Shown here: positions 25,443 through 36,294 of the stretch, piece after piece | How positions within the stretch are numbered: the stretch's first letter is position 1 | Layout of the letters: each line of letters starts with the position of its first letter | Source: Pueribacillus theae | Lineage (GTDB): Bacteria; Bacillota; Bacilli; Bacillales; UBA6769 | Assembly (NCBI RefSeq): GCF_003097615.1 | Contig: NZ_QCZG01000012.1 | Location: 16,835 to 80,834, forward strand | Direction: 5' to 3' | DNA: 64,000 nt | Notes under the pieces: generated by a model | What the model was told of the DNA's origin: nothing | The model's input: the letters and a program-made list of their open reading frames with translations, nothing else | Databases searched by the model: none | Program-made: the position numbers and the translations under genes

Positions 25443-26678
25443 ATGGAAGCAAACGGGAAGCGTTTTTCCGGGCTGCTCAAGGGGAAGAAGTTTTTACTCA
25501 TTCTATTTAGTGTGATTGTACTTAGTGTGGTTACTGGTTTTTCGGTGTATGAGACGATGAAATCCGATGTCATACTTTCTCTTGATGGTAAAGAAATCCA
25601 AGTTAAGTCACATGCAAATTCAGTTGCTGAAGTGCTTGAAGAGCAAGATATTGACGTAAATCAACACGATTTCATCGAGCCTGCATTAGATGCTGCAATT
25701 GAAGATGGAATGAAAGTTGTATGGAAACCTGCAAAGCAAGTTGTTTTAAATATAGATGGGAAGAAACATGATATATGGACTGTGAAAGATACGGTTGGGG
25801 ATGTTCTTGAAGAACGCAAAATTACAGTGAAAGAGCATGACAAAATAAACCCAGCCCAGTCAGAAGCGATTGAGGAAAATCTTGAAATTCAATTTGAGTC
25901 CGCCTTTGAAATTCCACTTGTAATTGGCGATAAAGAGAAAAAAGTGTGGACCACTTCGACTACGGTCGCTGATCTTTTAAAAGAACAAAAGGTAGAGCTT
26001 AATGAACTTGACCGAGTAGAACCTGGAAAAGATGAAGAAGTTTCCCCTGAAACGAAAATTAACGTCGTTCGCGTGGAAAAGGTCACCGATGTAGTGGAAG
26101 AAGCAGTTGCCTTTGCGACTGTAACGAAAAAAGATGGATCCCTGTCCAAAGGGAAAGAAAAAGTCATTGATGAGGGCCAAAAAGGCAAAGTGAAGAAACA
26201 TTATGAGGTCATTCTTGAGAACGGCAAAGAAGTCAAACGTAAACTGGTGAAAGAAGAGAAAGTAAAGGACAGCAAAAATCGAATTGTTGCTGTCGGAACA
26301 AAGGAAGTGCCGAAAACCGTTTCGCGTAAGCAGTCTGCGTCTTCCAACGAGCCATCTGCACAAGCTGCTGCCAAAGCGCCATCAGGCGGTAAAACGATTT
26401 ATATGTCAAGCACAGCTTATACGGCAAATTGTTCCGGCTGTTCAGGTGTGACAGCAACAGGGGTTAACTTAAAAGCAAACCCAGGAGCGAAAGTGGTTGC
26501 CGTCGATCCGAATGTCATTCCACTAGGCACAAAAGTCCATGTCGAAGGGTATGGATATGCCATTGCTGCAGACACCGGAGGGGCGATTAAAGGGAACAGA
26601 ATCGATGTATTCGTTCCATCAAATTCAAAAGCAACCTCCTGGGGAAGAAAAAATGTGAAAGTAAAAATTGTCGATTAA
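25443..26678 (+). CDS. rpfB: Cell-wall protein with DUF348, G5 and 3D domains (YabE/RpfB-like)
   Basis: The protein has 411 residues. A signal anchor (about residues 15-36) is followed by three DUF348 repeats, a G5 domain (about residues 195-275) and a C-terminal 3D domain, recognised by SSTAYTANCSGCSG and IAADTGGAIKGNRIDVFV. The three Asp of the 3D/MltA-type fold are catalytic in lytic transglycosylases such as YocH. It probably cleaves peptidoglycan and aids resuscitation. AAAGGAGG sits 6 nt before ATG 25443. The 255-bp gap before it shows no clear feature. Confidence 0.92.
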   Translation: MEANGKRFSGLLKGKKFLLILFSVIVLSVVTGFSVYETMKSDVILSLDGKEIQVKSHANSVAEVLEEQDIDVNQHDFIEPALDAAIEDGMKVVWKPAKQVVLNIDGKKHDIWTVKDTVGDVLEERKITVKEHDKINPAQSEAIEENLEIQFESAFEIPLVIGDKEKKVWTTSTTVADLLKEQKVELNELDRVEPGKDEEVSPETKINVVRVEKVTDVVEEAVAFATVTKKDGSLSKGKEKVIDEGQKGKVKKHYEVILENGKEVKRKLVKEEKVKDSKNRIVAVGTKEVPKTVSRKQSASSNEPSAQAAAKAPSGGKTIYMSSTAYTANCSGCSGVTATGVNLKANPGAKVVAVDPNVIPLGTKVHVEGYGYAIAADTGGAIKGNRIDVFVPSNSKATSWGRKNVKVKIVD

Positions 26679-26681
26679 TTT

Positions 26682-26707
26682 ACACAGGGGTGCCTCCCTG
26701 TGTTTTT
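26682..26707 (+). terminator. Terminator after rpfB
   Basis: ACACAGG (26682-26688) pairs with CCTGTGT (26697-26703), followed by T-rich sequence. Confidence 0.8.
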
Positions 26708-26799
26708 CTTTTGAAATTCTTTATTATAAATAGAGACGAGTTATGCCCTAGAAAAGTTTCATTTTTTCTTAAAGATTTTAAAAAATTTTGGAGGAATCG

Positions 26800-28231
<1,432 letters not shown>

Positions 28232-28294
28232 CTCATTTTTCTCAAATGCCTGGCATATAGTGAAGTAAGCGATGTGTTGTCAGGGGGAAGGAAT

Positions 28295-29188
28295 GTGAAG
28301 ATTCAAGCAGATTCGATTGTAGCAAGAAAGTCTTACAATTGTGATATTCTCTTTCGTGTCGTTCATATTCATGAAGATTCACAAATTGTTGACCTCATTG
28401 GCGAAGAAATGCGGCTTTCTGCGGATGCTCCCCTTTCTGATCTTGTCCTTATGCCAGAAGAAGAAAAAAATAAATTACGGAATCAATTGAAAAAGAAAGT
28501 CGATCGTTCCTTTCGTTTATTTCGCCAAGATTTTAAGCTTTTGCAGCAAAAACGCGAATACGTTTCAACGGGCGGGTATAAGCATGACGAACGGTATTTT
28601 GAACTGCCTGGAAAAGTACTTCATGTGGACGGCGATAATCGCTATTTAGAAAAGTGCCTTCAATTATATGAAAAGCTTGGCGTTCCGGTTGTAGGCGTCC
28701 ATATGAGCGAGGCGGACATGCCGCAGCGCGTTCCCAAATTGCTTGATCAAGTCCGGCCTGATGTCTTGGTAATCACAGGGCATGATGCCTTTTTAAAAAT
28801 GAAAGGCGGGAAAAAGGATTTGCAGGCGTACCGGCATTCTAAACATTTTGTGAGGACAGTAAAAGAAGTACGGACAAAAATTCGCCACCTTGATCAACTC
28901 GTTATTTTTGCCGGCGCATGCCAATCCCACTTTGAATCCCTTATTAAAGCTGGCGCAAATTTTGCAAGTTCGCCTGAACGTGTTAACATCCATGCCCTTG
29001 ATCCGGTATATATCGTTTCAAAAATATGCCTTACCTCTTTTATGGATCGTGTTCACGTCATGGATGTTCTGCGCAATACGCTTTCAAACGAAGGCGGGTT
29101 GGGCGGAGTGGAGACACGCGGGCTGCTAAGAACAGGAATGCCGATCGAAAAGGACTTGGAAAAGCAAGAGGATTTGCCTTCTAATTGA
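28295..29188 (+). CDS. yabG: Sporulation-specific protease YabG
   Basis: The protein has 297 residues of the peptidase U57 family. It trims spore coat proteins such as SpoIVA, SafA and SpoVID in the mother cell. VDRSFRLFRQDFKLLQ, VLVITGHDAFLK, FAGACQSHFE and the C-terminal ETRGLLRTGMP are conserved blocks; His and Cys in these blocks are candidate catalytic residues. GTG 28295 follows GGGGGAAGG. CATATAGTG near 28253 resembles a sigma-K -10, as expected. Confidence 0.92.
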   Translation: MKIQADSIVARKSYNCDILFRVVHIHEDSQIVDLIGEEMRLSADAPLSDLVLMPEEEKNKLRNQLKKKVDRSFRLFRQDFKLLQQKREYVSTGGYKHDERYFELPGKVLHVDGDNRYLEKCLQLYEKLGVPVVGVHMSEADMPQRVPKLLDQVRPDVLVITGHDAFLKMKGGKKDLQAYRHSKHFVRTVKEVRTKIRHLDQLVIFAGACQSHFESLIKAGANFASSPERVNIHALDPVYIVSKICLTSFMDRVHVMDVLRNTLSNEGGLGGVETRGLLRTGMPIEKDLEKQEDLPSN

Positions 29189-29253
29189 TTCTTCCTCTTA
29201 TACATATTTTATTTGCCAATTGTAAAGGATAAGCCATAATACAAAAATAATGA

Positions 29254-29283
29254 TTGACAACAAAATTAATACGTTGTTATAAT
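29254..29283 (+). promoter_or_regulatory. Upstream veg promoter, consensus sigma-A
   Basis: TTGACA (29254-29259), 18-nt spacer, TATAAT (29278-29283); both hexamers are perfect. Confidence 0.8.
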
Positions 29284-29304
29284 TTAGGATTCGTTTCCTT
29301 TCAT

Positions 29305-29334
29305 TTGACAAAAAACAACAATCTGTGTTAAAAT
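29305..29334 (+). promoter_or_regulatory. Downstream veg promoter
   Basis: TTGACA (29305-29310), 18-nt spacer, TAAAAT (29329-29334), about 27 nt before the veg ATG. Tandem strong promoters suit the very active veg gene. Confidence 0.75.
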
Positions 29335-29360
29335 TTGAGTAAGTGAGGTGGATGTGTCTA

Positions 29361-29627
29361 ATGGGTAAAACAATAGTTGAGATCAAGGAAGCTTTAGATG
29401 CTCGTATCGGTAAACCATTAACATTAAAGGCAAATGGTGGACGCCGTAAAACGATTGAAAGATCCGGCATCCTAGAAGAAACATTCCCATCTGTATTTAT
29501 TATAAAATTAGATCAAGATTCAAATTCATTTGAACGGGTTTCTTATAGCTACACAGATGTTTTAACAGAAACAGTCGAACTTACATTTGGAGATGACAAA
29601 AAGAAGGCAGTTGTAGTTGGGCAGTAA
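29361..29627 (+). CDS. veg: Veg protein, stimulator of biofilm genes
   Basis: The protein has 88 residues. Its core [20 protein letters not shown] is nearly identical to B. subtilis Veg, followed by [19 protein letters not shown]. Veg stimulates biofilm matrix expression by antagonising SinR. GAGGTGG lies 9 nt before ATG 29361; an in-frame start at 29343 overlaps the ribosome site. It is monocistronic between two strong promoters and a terminator. Confidence 0.95.
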   Translation: MGKTIVEIKEALDARIGKPLTLKANGGRRKTIERSGILEETFPSVFIIKLDQDSNSFERVSYSYTDVLTETVELTFGDDKKKAVVVGQ

Positions 29628-29652
29628 GGCGTATGTCATACTGCTTTTTTTT
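29621..29652 (+). terminator. Terminator of veg
   Basis: GCAGTA (29621-29626, overlapping the stop) pairs with TACTGC (29639-29644), followed by eight T. Confidence 0.8.
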
Positions 29653-29677
29653 TGGCCAAAAAAGGAAAAACAAATTC

Positions 29678-29707
29678 GTTATAGTTTTTTCTCTGTCCCA
29701 CATAATA
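29678..29707 (+). promoter_or_regulatory. Sigma-G-like promoter for sspF
   Basis: GTTATA (29678-29683), 17-nt spacer, CATAATA (29701-29707), close to the sigma-G -10 CATAMTA. A perfect palindrome GAGGAAT-G-ATTCCTC lies just after it at 29713-29727. Confidence 0.45.
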
Positions 29708-29757
29708 AAGGTGAGGAATGATTCCTCGCTTGCAAGGGCAGAAAGGGGATGGAAAGA

Positions 29758-29940
29758 GTGGCAAGAAGAGGTGGCGTAATGTCTGATCGCTTAAAAGAAG
29801 AGATTGCAAAAGAATTGGGCTTTTACGATACCGTTCAAAAAGAAGGCTGGGGAGGAATTCGCGCCCGTGATGCCGGGAACATGGTGAAGCGCGCGATTCA
29901 AAAGGCCGAAGAACAGTTAGGTAACCAGAAGCAGTCTTAA
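29758..29940 (+). CDS. sspF: Small acid-soluble spore protein, alpha/beta-type related (SspF)
   Basis: The protein has 60 residues. [20 protein letters not shown] and AGNMVKRAI carry the SASP hallmark, with the GPR protease-like site around the Glu-Gly region. SASPs coat spore DNA and protect it from UV. GTG 29758 lies 9 nt after GAAAGGGG; ATG 29749 directly abuts that site and is less likely. Forespore expression fits the promoter. Confidence 0.92.
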   Translation: MARRGGVMSDRLKEEIAKELGFYDTVQKEGWGGIRARDAGNMVKRAIQKAEEQLGNQKQS

Positions 29941-29978
29941 TTGCCATTAGAAAATCTTTCATAAATTTGCCTTTGTAG

Positions 29979-30007
29979 AACCGGAGCCTTAGTGGCTTCG
30001 GTTTTTT
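29979..30007 (+). terminator. Terminator after sspF
   Basis: AACCGGAGCC (29979-29988) pairs with GGCTTCGGTT (29994-30003), followed by T residues. Confidence 0.85.
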
Positions 30008-30115
30008 GTTATACTGTATTTGCTGCTTACTTGAGGCTTGCAGACCGTGAAGCTTTTTTAATAAGATAATGAAGAAATTAATCATAGAAAGTCAAGAGAT
30101 GAGTAGGTGACATGG

Positions 30116-30967
30116 TTGAGATTATCCGTAAAAGCGCCCGCAAAAATAAATTTGGCATTAGATGTTCTGTATAAGAGGGAAGATAACTATCATGAGGTAA
30201 AAATGGTTATGACGACGATTGATTTAGCCGATCGTATCGAAATAATGGAGCTTAGTGAAGATGTGATTGAAATTGATTCGTCAGACGGATTTATTCCGGT
30301 TGATAAGCGAAACCTTGCTTATAAAGCGGCAGAATTGCTGAAATCTCGTTTTGGCATCAGAAAGGGATGTAAAATTGAAATCACAAAAATCATTCCGGTT
30401 GCGGCCGGCCTTGCAGGGGGAAGCAGTGATTGCGCCGCCGTTTTAAAAGGGTTGAATCAGATGTGGAAGCTTGGCTTAACAACGCAGGAACTTGCCGAAT
30501 TAGGCGCCGAAATCGGATCGGACGTTTCATTTTGCGTTTATGGCGGTACGGCGCTAGCAACAGGAAGAGGCGAAATCATTGAGAAAATCGCTTCACCCCT
30601 TCCTGTATGGGTGGTGCTCGCAAAGCCCCCAATCAGCGTCTCTACGTCAGACATTTATCAAAAGTTGGACGTGAACACTTGCAGGCACCCGGACGTTGAG
30701 CAAATGGTGAAAGCCCTTGAACAAAAAAATTATGCATTAATGTGCGAACAGCTTGGCAATTCCCTTGAAGATGTAACGATGAAGTACTATCCGAAAGTCG
30801 CGAAAATTAAACAGCAAATGGAAAAGCTGGGCGCTGACGGCGTTTTAATGAGCGGAAGCGGGCCAACCGTATTTGGGTTAACCCGGTTTGAAAACAAGAA
30901 GCATAGGCTTGTGAATGGGTTGCGTGGTTTTTGCAACCAAGTGTATGCTGTACGGCTGATCGGTTAA
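30116..30967 (+). CDS. ispE: 4-diphosphocytidyl-2-C-methyl-D-erythritol kinase IspE
   Basis: The protein has 283 residues and is a GHMP kinase of the MEP isoprenoid pathway. [12 protein letters not shown] is the N-terminal motif, [20 protein letters not shown] (near residues 93-112) the ATP loop, and [12 protein letters not shown] the third motif. The start TTG 30116 gives [13 protein letters not shown], matching the family, with AGGTGA 5 nt upstream; GTG 30107 is in frame upstream. Confidence 0.95.
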   Translation: MRLSVKAPAKINLALDVLYKREDNYHEVKMVMTTIDLADRIEIMELSEDVIEIDSSDGFIPVDKRNLAYKAAELLKSRFGIRKGCKIEITKIIPVAAGLAGGSSDCAAVLKGLNQMWKLGLTTQELAELGAEIGSDVSFCVYGGTALATGRGEIIEKIASPLPVWVVLAKPPISVSTSDIYQKLDVNTCRHPDVEQMVKALEQKNYALMCEQLGNSLEDVTMKYYPKVAKIKQQMEKLGADGVLMSGSGPTVFGLTRFENKKHRLVNGLRGFCNQVYAVRLIG

Positions 30968-30974
30968 TACTAGG

Positions 30975-31003
30975 TTGTTAAACCCGTATGAAAATGATAT
31001 ATT
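30975..31003 (+). promoter_or_regulatory. Sigma-A promoter for purR
   Basis: TTGTTA (30975-30980), 17-nt spacer, TATATT (30998-31003), 35 nt before the purR ATG. Confidence 0.6.
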
Positions 31004-31037
31004 TTAATTAAAACATTCGGATTTTGGAGGGTTACCC

Positions 31038-31877
31038 ATGAAAATAAGGCGCAGTGGGCGTTTAGTTGATATGACACATTACTTGCTTCTACACCCTTAT
31101 CAACTCGTGCCTTTAACTTTTTTTTCTGAGCGTTATCGATCGGCGAAGTCTTCAATTAGCGAAGATTTGGTGATTATAAAAGAACAATTCGAACAACAAG
31201 GGATTGGAACAATTTTGACTGTTCCAGGGGCTGCCGGCGGGGTGAAATTTATTTCCAAAATGAGCAAGCAAGAAGCTATAAAAATTGAGGAAGAGCTTAA
31301 GCAATTGCTTGCAGTTCCTGAGCGCATTTTACCGGGCGGTTACTTATATATGACAGACATTCTTGGCCATCCGAAGTATATTAATCAAATTGGCCGGTTG
31401 TTTGCTTCCGTCTTTTCTGGCAATCAAATTGATGTTGTCATGACCGTCGCTACAAAGGGAATCCCTCTTGCTTATTCTGTTGCTTCCCATTTGAATGTCC
31501 CTGTTGTCGTCGTCCGAAGGGACAGCCGCGTGACAGAAGGATCAACCGTTAGCATCAATTATATTTCCGGATCCTCGAAACGGATCCAAACGATGACCCT
31601 TGCAAGGAGAAGCTTAACAGCAGGAGCCAATGTATTAATTATTGATGACTTTATGAAAGCGGGAGGAACGATTAACGGCATGATCAGCCTTCTTGATGAA
31701 TTTCAAGCGACTCTTGCAGGGATTGGTGTTTTCGTGGAATCTGAAGGAACAGAAGAACGACTTGTTGAAAAATATGTCTCAATGTTAAAATTAACTCGTG
31801 TTGATGAAAAAGAAAAACGTATTGAAATTGCCACCGGCAATTATACGGATGAAGAAGAAAAATTTTTATCCCGGTGA
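31038..31877 (+). CDS. purR: Purine operon repressor PurR
   Basis: The protein has 279 residues. An N-terminal winged HTH (residues 1-73) begins MKIRRSGRLVDMTHYLL. A PRT-like domain follows, with the PRPP-binding loop NVLIIDDFMKAGGT near residues 199-212. PRPP counteracts DNA binding, so purine genes are turned on when PRPP rises. GGAGGG precedes the ATG. It is followed by ridA as in B. subtilis. Confidence 0.96.
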   Translation: MKIRRSGRLVDMTHYLLLHPYQLVPLTFFSERYRSAKSSISEDLVIIKEQFEQQGIGTILTVPGAAGGVKFISKMSKQEAIKIEEELKQLLAVPERILPGGYLYMTDILGHPKYINQIGRLFASVFSGNQIDVVMTVATKGIPLAYSVASHLNVPVVVVRRDSRVTEGSTVSINYISGSSKRIQTMTLARRSLTAGANVLIIDDFMKAGGTINGMISLLDEFQATLAGIGVFVESEGTEERLVEKYVSMLKLTRVDEKEKRIEIATGNYTDEEEKFLSR

Positions 31878-31878
31878 A

Positions 31879-31943
31879 CCTTCGTAAGGACCCCCACAAG
31901 GATGTCGCAGAAGTCTAAGCGGGGATAACGGACGGTAACACCT
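31879..31943 (-). repeat. Intergenic repeat family A, copy 2 (between purR and ridA, reversed)
   Basis: Read on the minus strand it contains GGTGTTACCGTCCGTTAT, CCCCGCTTAGACTTC and GTGGGGGTCCTTACG, matching copies at 19219-19287 and 37182-37262. Its two halves are partly self-complementary. Confidence 0.65.
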
Positions 31944-32009
31944 CAATAAATCTTGCTTTAAAGGAAGAATGATTTGAACTTTTCATTTACTAGGAAAGGG
32001 AAGGTAGAC

Positions 32010-32384
32010 ATGAAAAAAATCGAAACGAACGGCGCTCCGGCAGCGATAGGTCCTTATTCCCAGGGAATCGCGATCGATAACTTTTTTTTCACTTCTGGGC
32101 AGATTCCGCTAACGCCTGAAGGAAAGATGGCTGAGCAAGACATAACGAAACAGACGCACCAAGTATTTGCTAATCTTAAAGCGGTATTGGAAGCGGCAGG
32201 CGCTTCTTTTGATTCGGTTATAAAAACAACAGTGTATATTAAAGACATGAATGATTTTCCTGTCATCAACGACATTTACGCTTCCTATTTCGGCGAACAC
32301 AAGCCTGCCAGATCTTGTGTCGAAGTCGCAAGATTGCCGAAGGATGCATTGATTGAAATCGATTTGATCGCACGAATGTATTAA
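32010..32384 (+). CDS. ridA: RidA family 2-iminobutanoate/2-iminopropanoate deaminase (YabJ)
   Basis: The protein has 124 residues. [14 protein letters not shown] is the N-terminal signature. The arginine in [11 protein letters not shown] (near residue 103) and the C-terminal Glu bind the enamine substrate. RidA clears reactive enamines from PLP enzymes; YabJ is also linked to purR control and, in staphylococci, to SpoVG. ATG 32010 follows GGGAAGG; the in-frame 31974 start is rejected. Confidence 0.94.
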   Translation: MKKIETNGAPAAIGPYSQGIAIDNFFFTSGQIPLTPEGKMAEQDITKQTHQVFANLKAVLEAAGASFDSVIKTTVYIKDMNDFPVINDIYASYFGEHKPARSCVEVARLPKDALIEIDLIARMY

Positions 32385-32438
32385 AACTGGAAAAATTTAA
32401 ACAGTTAGGAATTAATTTCAAGATTTTATCAAATTATA

Positions 32439-32465
32439 GAAGGAAATGTTCCCGCCTTGTTGAAT
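32439..32465 (+). promoter_or_regulatory. Sigma-H promoter for spoVG
   Basis: GAAGGAAAT (32439-32447), 11-nt spacer, GTTGAAT (32459-32465). This matches the sigma-H consensus RnAGGAwWW / RnnGAAT very well. Confidence 0.85.
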
Positions 32466-32512
32466 AGTGATATATACGCTTATTTTTGACTCTGCAAAAA
32501 GGTGGGATTTCA

Positions 32513-32806
32513 ATGGAGATAACTGATGTAAGATTACGTCGCGTCAATACAGAAGGGCGAATGAGAGCGATTGCCTCCATTACACTCGATCGAGAGTTTG
32601 TCGTCCATGATATTCGTGTGATCGATGGGAATAACGGGCTGTTCGTGGCAATGCCAAGCAAGCGTACACCGGACGGTGAATTCCGGGATATTGCACACCC
32701 AATTACATCGAATACGAGAGAAAAGATTCAAACTGCTGTATTGGCGGAATATGAGCGTGTCGGCGATTCTGAAGAAACTTCCCTTGAAGAAGCAGGCGCA
32801 TCGTAA
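32513..32806 (+). CDS. spoVG: SpoVG, septation/regulatory RNA-DNA-binding protein
   Basis: The protein has 97 residues. [20 protein letters not shown] and [20 protein letters not shown] are near-invariant SpoVG blocks. It binds nucleic acid and affects asymmetric septation and many virulence or stationary traits in relatives. AAAGGTGG precedes ATG 32513 by 8 nt. The sigma-H promoter ties expression to the onset of sporulation. Confidence 0.97.
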   Translation: MEITDVRLRRVNTEGRMRAIASITLDREFVVHDIRVIDGNNGLFVAMPSKRTPDGEFRDIAHPITSNTREKIQTAVLAEYERVGDSEETSLEEAGAS

Positions 32807-32897
32807 AGCAGAAGCTGTCGATTTCTTCACTTTTGGGTTAGGCATTTGATGCCATATGAACGAATGTTTCTAAAATTTGATGACACCAGGGAGCATG

Positions 32898-32930
32898 GAA
32901 CCTAACGATGGGATTAGGTTCTTTTTCTTT
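32898..32930 (+). terminator. Terminator after spoVG
   Basis: GAACCTAA (32898-32905) pairs with TTAGGTTC (32914-32921), followed by TTTTTC. Confidence 0.8.
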
Positions 32931-32947
32931 TGGGGAGTTTGCTTTCC

Positions 32948-32976
32948 TTGAAAAAGACGTGTTTTTGAGATATATT
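32948..32976 (+). promoter_or_regulatory. Sigma-A promoter for glmU-prs
   Basis: TTGAAA (32948-32953), 17-nt spacer, TATATT (32971-32976), 41 nt before glmU. Confidence 0.65.
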
Positions 32977-33017
32977 CGAATAGTAGAATTTGCGTTTCTG
33001 GAGGTAATTAACTATTT

Positions 33018-34403
33018 ATGAAAAATCGTTATGCGGTTATTTTAGCCGCCGGTCAAGGGACGAGAATGAAATCAAAATTATATAAAGTACTGCACCCTGT
33101 GTGCGGAAAACCGATGATCTTACATATTGTTGATCAAGTAAAACAGCTTGGTATAGAGGATATTGTAACAGTCATTGGGCATGGTGCCGAGAAAGTGAAA
33201 GAAACGGTCGGCGAATCCGTCCTTTATGCACTGCAATCTGAACAACTTGGTACAGCTCATGCCGTCTTGCAAGCCCGCGATCATCTCGCACATCAAGATG
33301 GTGTTACGATCGTTCTGTGCGGGGATACACCGCTTATTACAAAAGAGACAATAGAGAAGCTGATTAACCACCACCAACAAACAAACGCGAAAGCAACCGT
33401 TTTAACCGCTTCAACAAATGAACCGGCAGGATACGGCCGGATCGTGCGCAATTCTGATGGCAATGTTGAGCGGATTGTTGAAGAAAAGGATGCGACAGAG
33501 GATGAGAAGCGCATTACGGAAATTAATACAGGAACATATTGTTTTGACAATAAATACTTATTTGACGTATTGCGTGAGGTAAAAAACGACAATGCACAAG
33601 GTGAATATTACCTTCCAGATGTCATCGAAATTTTGAAAAAGAAAAACGAAGTGATTGCAGCTTATGCGACAGACGATTTCGATGAGACAATTGGGGTAAA
33701 CGATCGGCTCGCGCTTTCAAAGGCAGAAGCAAGCATGAAAAAGCGAATCAATGAGAAGCACATGAAAAATGGCGTTACGATCATTGACCCTGACAATACA
33801 TATATTTCTGCAGAGGTTGAAATTGGACAGGATACGATCATTAAGCCTGGAAGCATCTTGAGCGGAAGTGTAAAAATCGGCGAAGACTGCCTGATTGGGC
33901 CGCAAACGGAAATCGTTGATAGCATCATCGGGGATCGTACAACGATTAGGCAATCTGTCGTTTGTGAAAGCAAAATCGGAAGTGGCGCTGCCATTGGCCC
34001 ATTCGCCCACATTCGTCCGCAATCAACACTTGGCGACAACATCAAAATTGGAAATTTCGTTGAGGTAAAAAAATCAACCATCGAAGACGGGGCAAAGGCT
34101 TCCCATCTCAGCTACATAGGCGATGCCGAGATTGGAAAAGATGTAAATATTGGATGCGGTACAATTACAGTGAATTATGATGGAAAGAATAAACATCTTA
34201 CAAAAGTGGAAGAAGGAGCCTTTATCGGCTGCAATACGAATTTGATTGCTCCTGTAACCGTTGGAAAGGATGCTTATGTTGCGGCGGGATCAACAATTAC
34301 GGAAAACGTCCCCGCTGAAGCGCTTTCGATTGCCCGGTCAAGACAAATAAACAAAGAAGAATATGTAAAACGTAAACAAAACAATGACGAAGGGAAAAAC
34401 TGA
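33018..34403 (+). CDS. glmU: Bifunctional GlmU: glucosamine-1-P acetyltransferase and UDP-GlcNAc pyrophosphorylase
   Basis: The protein has 461 residues. The uridyltransferase domain opens [20 protein letters not shown] (residues 8-27). A left-handed beta-helix of hexapeptide repeats (about 250-440) forms the acetyltransferase part, with [10 protein letters not shown] carrying active-site residues. It makes UDP-GlcNAc for wall synthesis. GGAGGTAA precedes the ATG with long spacing. It lies 3 nt before prs. Confidence 0.97.
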   Translation: MKNRYAVILAAGQGTRMKSKLYKVLHPVCGKPMILHIVDQVKQLGIEDIVTVIGHGAEKVKETVGESVLYALQSEQLGTAHAVLQARDHLAHQDGVTIVLCGDTPLITKETIEKLINHHQQTNAKATVLTASTNEPAGYGRIVRNSDGNVERIVEEKDATEDEKRITEINTGTYCFDNKYLFDVLREVKNDNAQGEYYLPDVIEILKKKNEVIAAYATDDFDETIGVNDRLALSKAEASMKKRINEKHMKNGVTIIDPDNTYISAEVEIGQDTIIKPGSILSGSVKIGEDCLIGPQTEIVDSIIGDRTTIRQSVVCESKIGSGAAIGPFAHIRPQSTLGDNIKIGNFVEVKKSTIEDGAKASHLSYIGDAEIGKDVNIGCGTITVNYDGKNKHLTKVEEGAFIGCNTNLIAPVTVGKDAYVAAGSTITENVPAEALSIARSRQINKEEYVKRKQNNDEGKN

Positions 34404-34406
34404 GAC

Positions 34407-35357
34407 ATGTCAAATTACCTCAACTCCAGCTTAAAGGTCTTCACGTTAAACTCAAACCCAGGATTAGCTAATGAAATTGTCAAAAGCATTGGTGTTGAAT
34501 TAGGTAAATCTTCGGTTCAGCGTTTTAGCGATGGAGAAATCCAAATCAACATCGAAGAAAGTATTCGAGGATGCGACGTCTTTGTCATACAGTCCACTTC
34601 AGATCCAGTAAACGAGCATCTCATGGAATTATTAATTATGATCGATGCTTTAAAACGCGCTTCCGCTGCGACAATTAATATAGTTATCCCATATTACGGA
34701 TACGCTAGACAAGATCGGAAAGCGAGAGCACGTGAACCAATCACGGCTAAACTCGTTGCAAATTTATTGGAAACGGCTGGTGCCACCCGTGTCCTTTCGA
34801 TCGATTTACACGCGCCGCAAATCCAGGGCTTTTTCGACATCCCTGTTGACCAGTTAATGGCCGTTCCGATATTGGCAAGTTACTTTAAACAGAAAGAATT
34901 ATACGATGTTGTGGTCGTTTCCCCTGATCACGGCGGTGTAACACGCGCCAGGAGATTAGCTGATCGCCTTAAAACACCAATTGCGATCATTGATAAGCGC
35001 AGACCCCGCCCAAACGTTGCTGAAGTGATGAACATAATCGGCGATATTGAAGGAAAGACTGCGATTATTATTGATGATATCATTGATACAGCAGGCACGA
35101 TTACACTGGCGTCAAATGCGCTGCTCGAAAGAGGGGCAAAGGAAGTGTATGCTTGCTGCACCCATCCTGTTTTGTCAGGGCCGGCAATTGAACGCATCGA
35201 AAGTTCAAGCATTAAAGAACTTGTTGTCACAAACTCGATTCTTTTACCCGAAGAAAAAATGATCGATAAAATTACTCAGCTATCGATTGCTTCCCTCATG
35301 GCTGAAGCGATTATTCGTGTATATGAAAGGCAATCTGTCAGTACGTTATTTGATTAA
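34407..35357 (+). CDS. prs: Ribose-phosphate pyrophosphokinase
   Basis: The protein has 316 residues and makes PRPP from ribose-5-P and ATP for nucleotide, His and Trp synthesis. The signatures [18 protein letters not shown] (near residues 97-114), [13 protein letters not shown], and the PRPP loop [12 protein letters not shown] near 219-230 are complete. It is co-transcribed with glmU; PRPP from this enzyme is the effector of PurR encoded 3 kb upstream. Confidence 0.97.
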   Translation: MSNYLNSSLKVFTLNSNPGLANEIVKSIGVELGKSSVQRFSDGEIQINIEESIRGCDVFVIQSTSDPVNEHLMELLIMIDALKRASAATINIVIPYYGYARQDRKARAREPITAKLVANLLETAGATRVLSIDLHAPQIQGFFDIPVDQLMAVPILASYFKQKELYDVVVVSPDHGGVTRARRLADRLKTPIAIIDKRRPRPNVAEVMNIIGDIEGKTAIIIDDIIDTAGTITLASNALLERGAKEVYACCTHPVLSGPAIERIESSSIKELVVTNSILLPEEKMIDKITQLSIASLMAEAIIRVYERQSVSTLFD

Positions 35358-35381
35358 TCAATAGAATGCCGCTTCAAAAGG

Positions 35382-35450
35382 GAGGGCAATAAGAGCGGAA
35401 AACTCCGTGAAAATAATAAACTTCGCACATCCTCTGCCCTCTAGTTTTTT
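35382..35450 (+). terminator. Long-loop terminator after prs
   Basis: GAGGGCA (35382-35388) pairs with TGCCCTC (35435-35441), followed by TAGTTTTTT. The 46-nt loop is unusual. Confidence 0.45.
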
Positions 35451-35525
35451 AAAATGATGTTTAATGTTTAGACCTAGTTGGAATCGGAAATAAAAGACAG
35501 ATAGGTATTCAACCAATTGGAGCTT

Positions 35526-35559
35526 ACGTCTACTTATAGACGTTCACGCATAAATGCGT
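35526..35559 (+). promoter_or_regulatory. Tandem hairpins in the ctc leader
   Basis: ACGTCTA-CTTA-TAGACGT (35526-35543) is followed 2 nt later by ACGCA-TAAA-TGCGT (35546-35559). They lie 37 nt before the start of ctc. GTTTAA near 35459 could be a weak sigma-B -35. Confidence 0.4.
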
Positions 35560-35595
35560 TTACTTAGACTCGACTTTCAGAAAGGGATGAAGAAC

Positions 35596-36225
35596 ATGAC
35601 AGAAGTTTTAAAAGCAGAGCCAAGAAAAACGAAAAAATCAGTTTTGAATCAATTGCGCAGGACGGGATTTATTCCCGCCATTGTGTACGGCGACGAAATC
35701 GAAAACAAAGCGATTTCCATTAGCGAGCAGGCTTTCACAAAATTGTATCGAAAAGTTGGAAGAAACGGCGTTTTCTCATTGGAAATTGAAAATGATGCCC
35801 ACCCGGTCATGGTGTACGATCTTCAAGTCGATCCGTTGAAAAACTTGATTATCCATGCTGATTTTTACAAAGTAAATATGAACGTAGAGGTTGATGCAGA
35901 AGTACCTATACAGCTTGTCGGTGAAGCGCCGGGCGAGAAAGAAGGCGGAATTGTCCAGCATTCATTGTATGAAGTAAACGTACGGGCGCTTCCTGCAAAA
36001 TTACCGACAAACATTGAAGTTTCTATCGATCGTTTGCAAATTGGAGACTCCATCCTTGTTGGGGATTTACCAAAATCAACAGATTACGTGATTCTAAACA
36101 ATGAAGATGAAGCCATCGTATCAGTCCTCACTCCTAGCGTTGAAGAAGAGAGCGATTCAGGAGAAGCAGAAGTTGAAGATGCAAAGGAACAAGAAACAAA
36201 TGAAGAAAATAAAGGCGAAGAATAA
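35596..36225 (+). CDS. ctc: Ribosomal protein bL25 / general stress protein Ctc
   Basis: The protein has 209 residues. The N-terminal L25 domain (TEVLKAEPRKTKKSVLNQLR, then GFIPAIVYG) binds 5S rRNA. The C-terminal TL5-like domain follows, with VPIQLVGEAPGEKEGG and an acidic Glu/Asp-rich tail. In B. subtilis Ctc is sigma-B induced and associates with ribosomes under stress. ATG 35596 lies 9 nt after GAAAGGG; ATG 35587 abuts it. Confidence 0.93.
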   Translation: MTEVLKAEPRKTKKSVLNQLRRTGFIPAIVYGDEIENKAISISEQAFTKLYRKVGRNGVFSLEIENDAHPVMVYDLQVDPLKNLIIHADFYKVNMNVEVDAEVPIQLVGEAPGEKEGGIVQHSLYEVNVRALPAKLPTNIEVSIDRLQIGDSILVGDLPKSTDYVILNNEDEAIVSVLTPSVEEESDSGEAEVEDAKEQETNEENKGEE

Positions 36226-36243
36226 TCACGTCTCGATGTATTT

Positions 36244-36270
36244 GACGTAACCGAACGGTTACGTCTTTTT
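36244..36270 (+). terminator. Terminator after ctc
   Basis: GACGTAACCG (36244-36253) pairs perfectly with CGGTTACGTC (36256-36265), followed by TTTTT. Confidence 0.9.
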
Positions 36271-36294
36271 AACTATGGTGAAAGGACGATTGGA

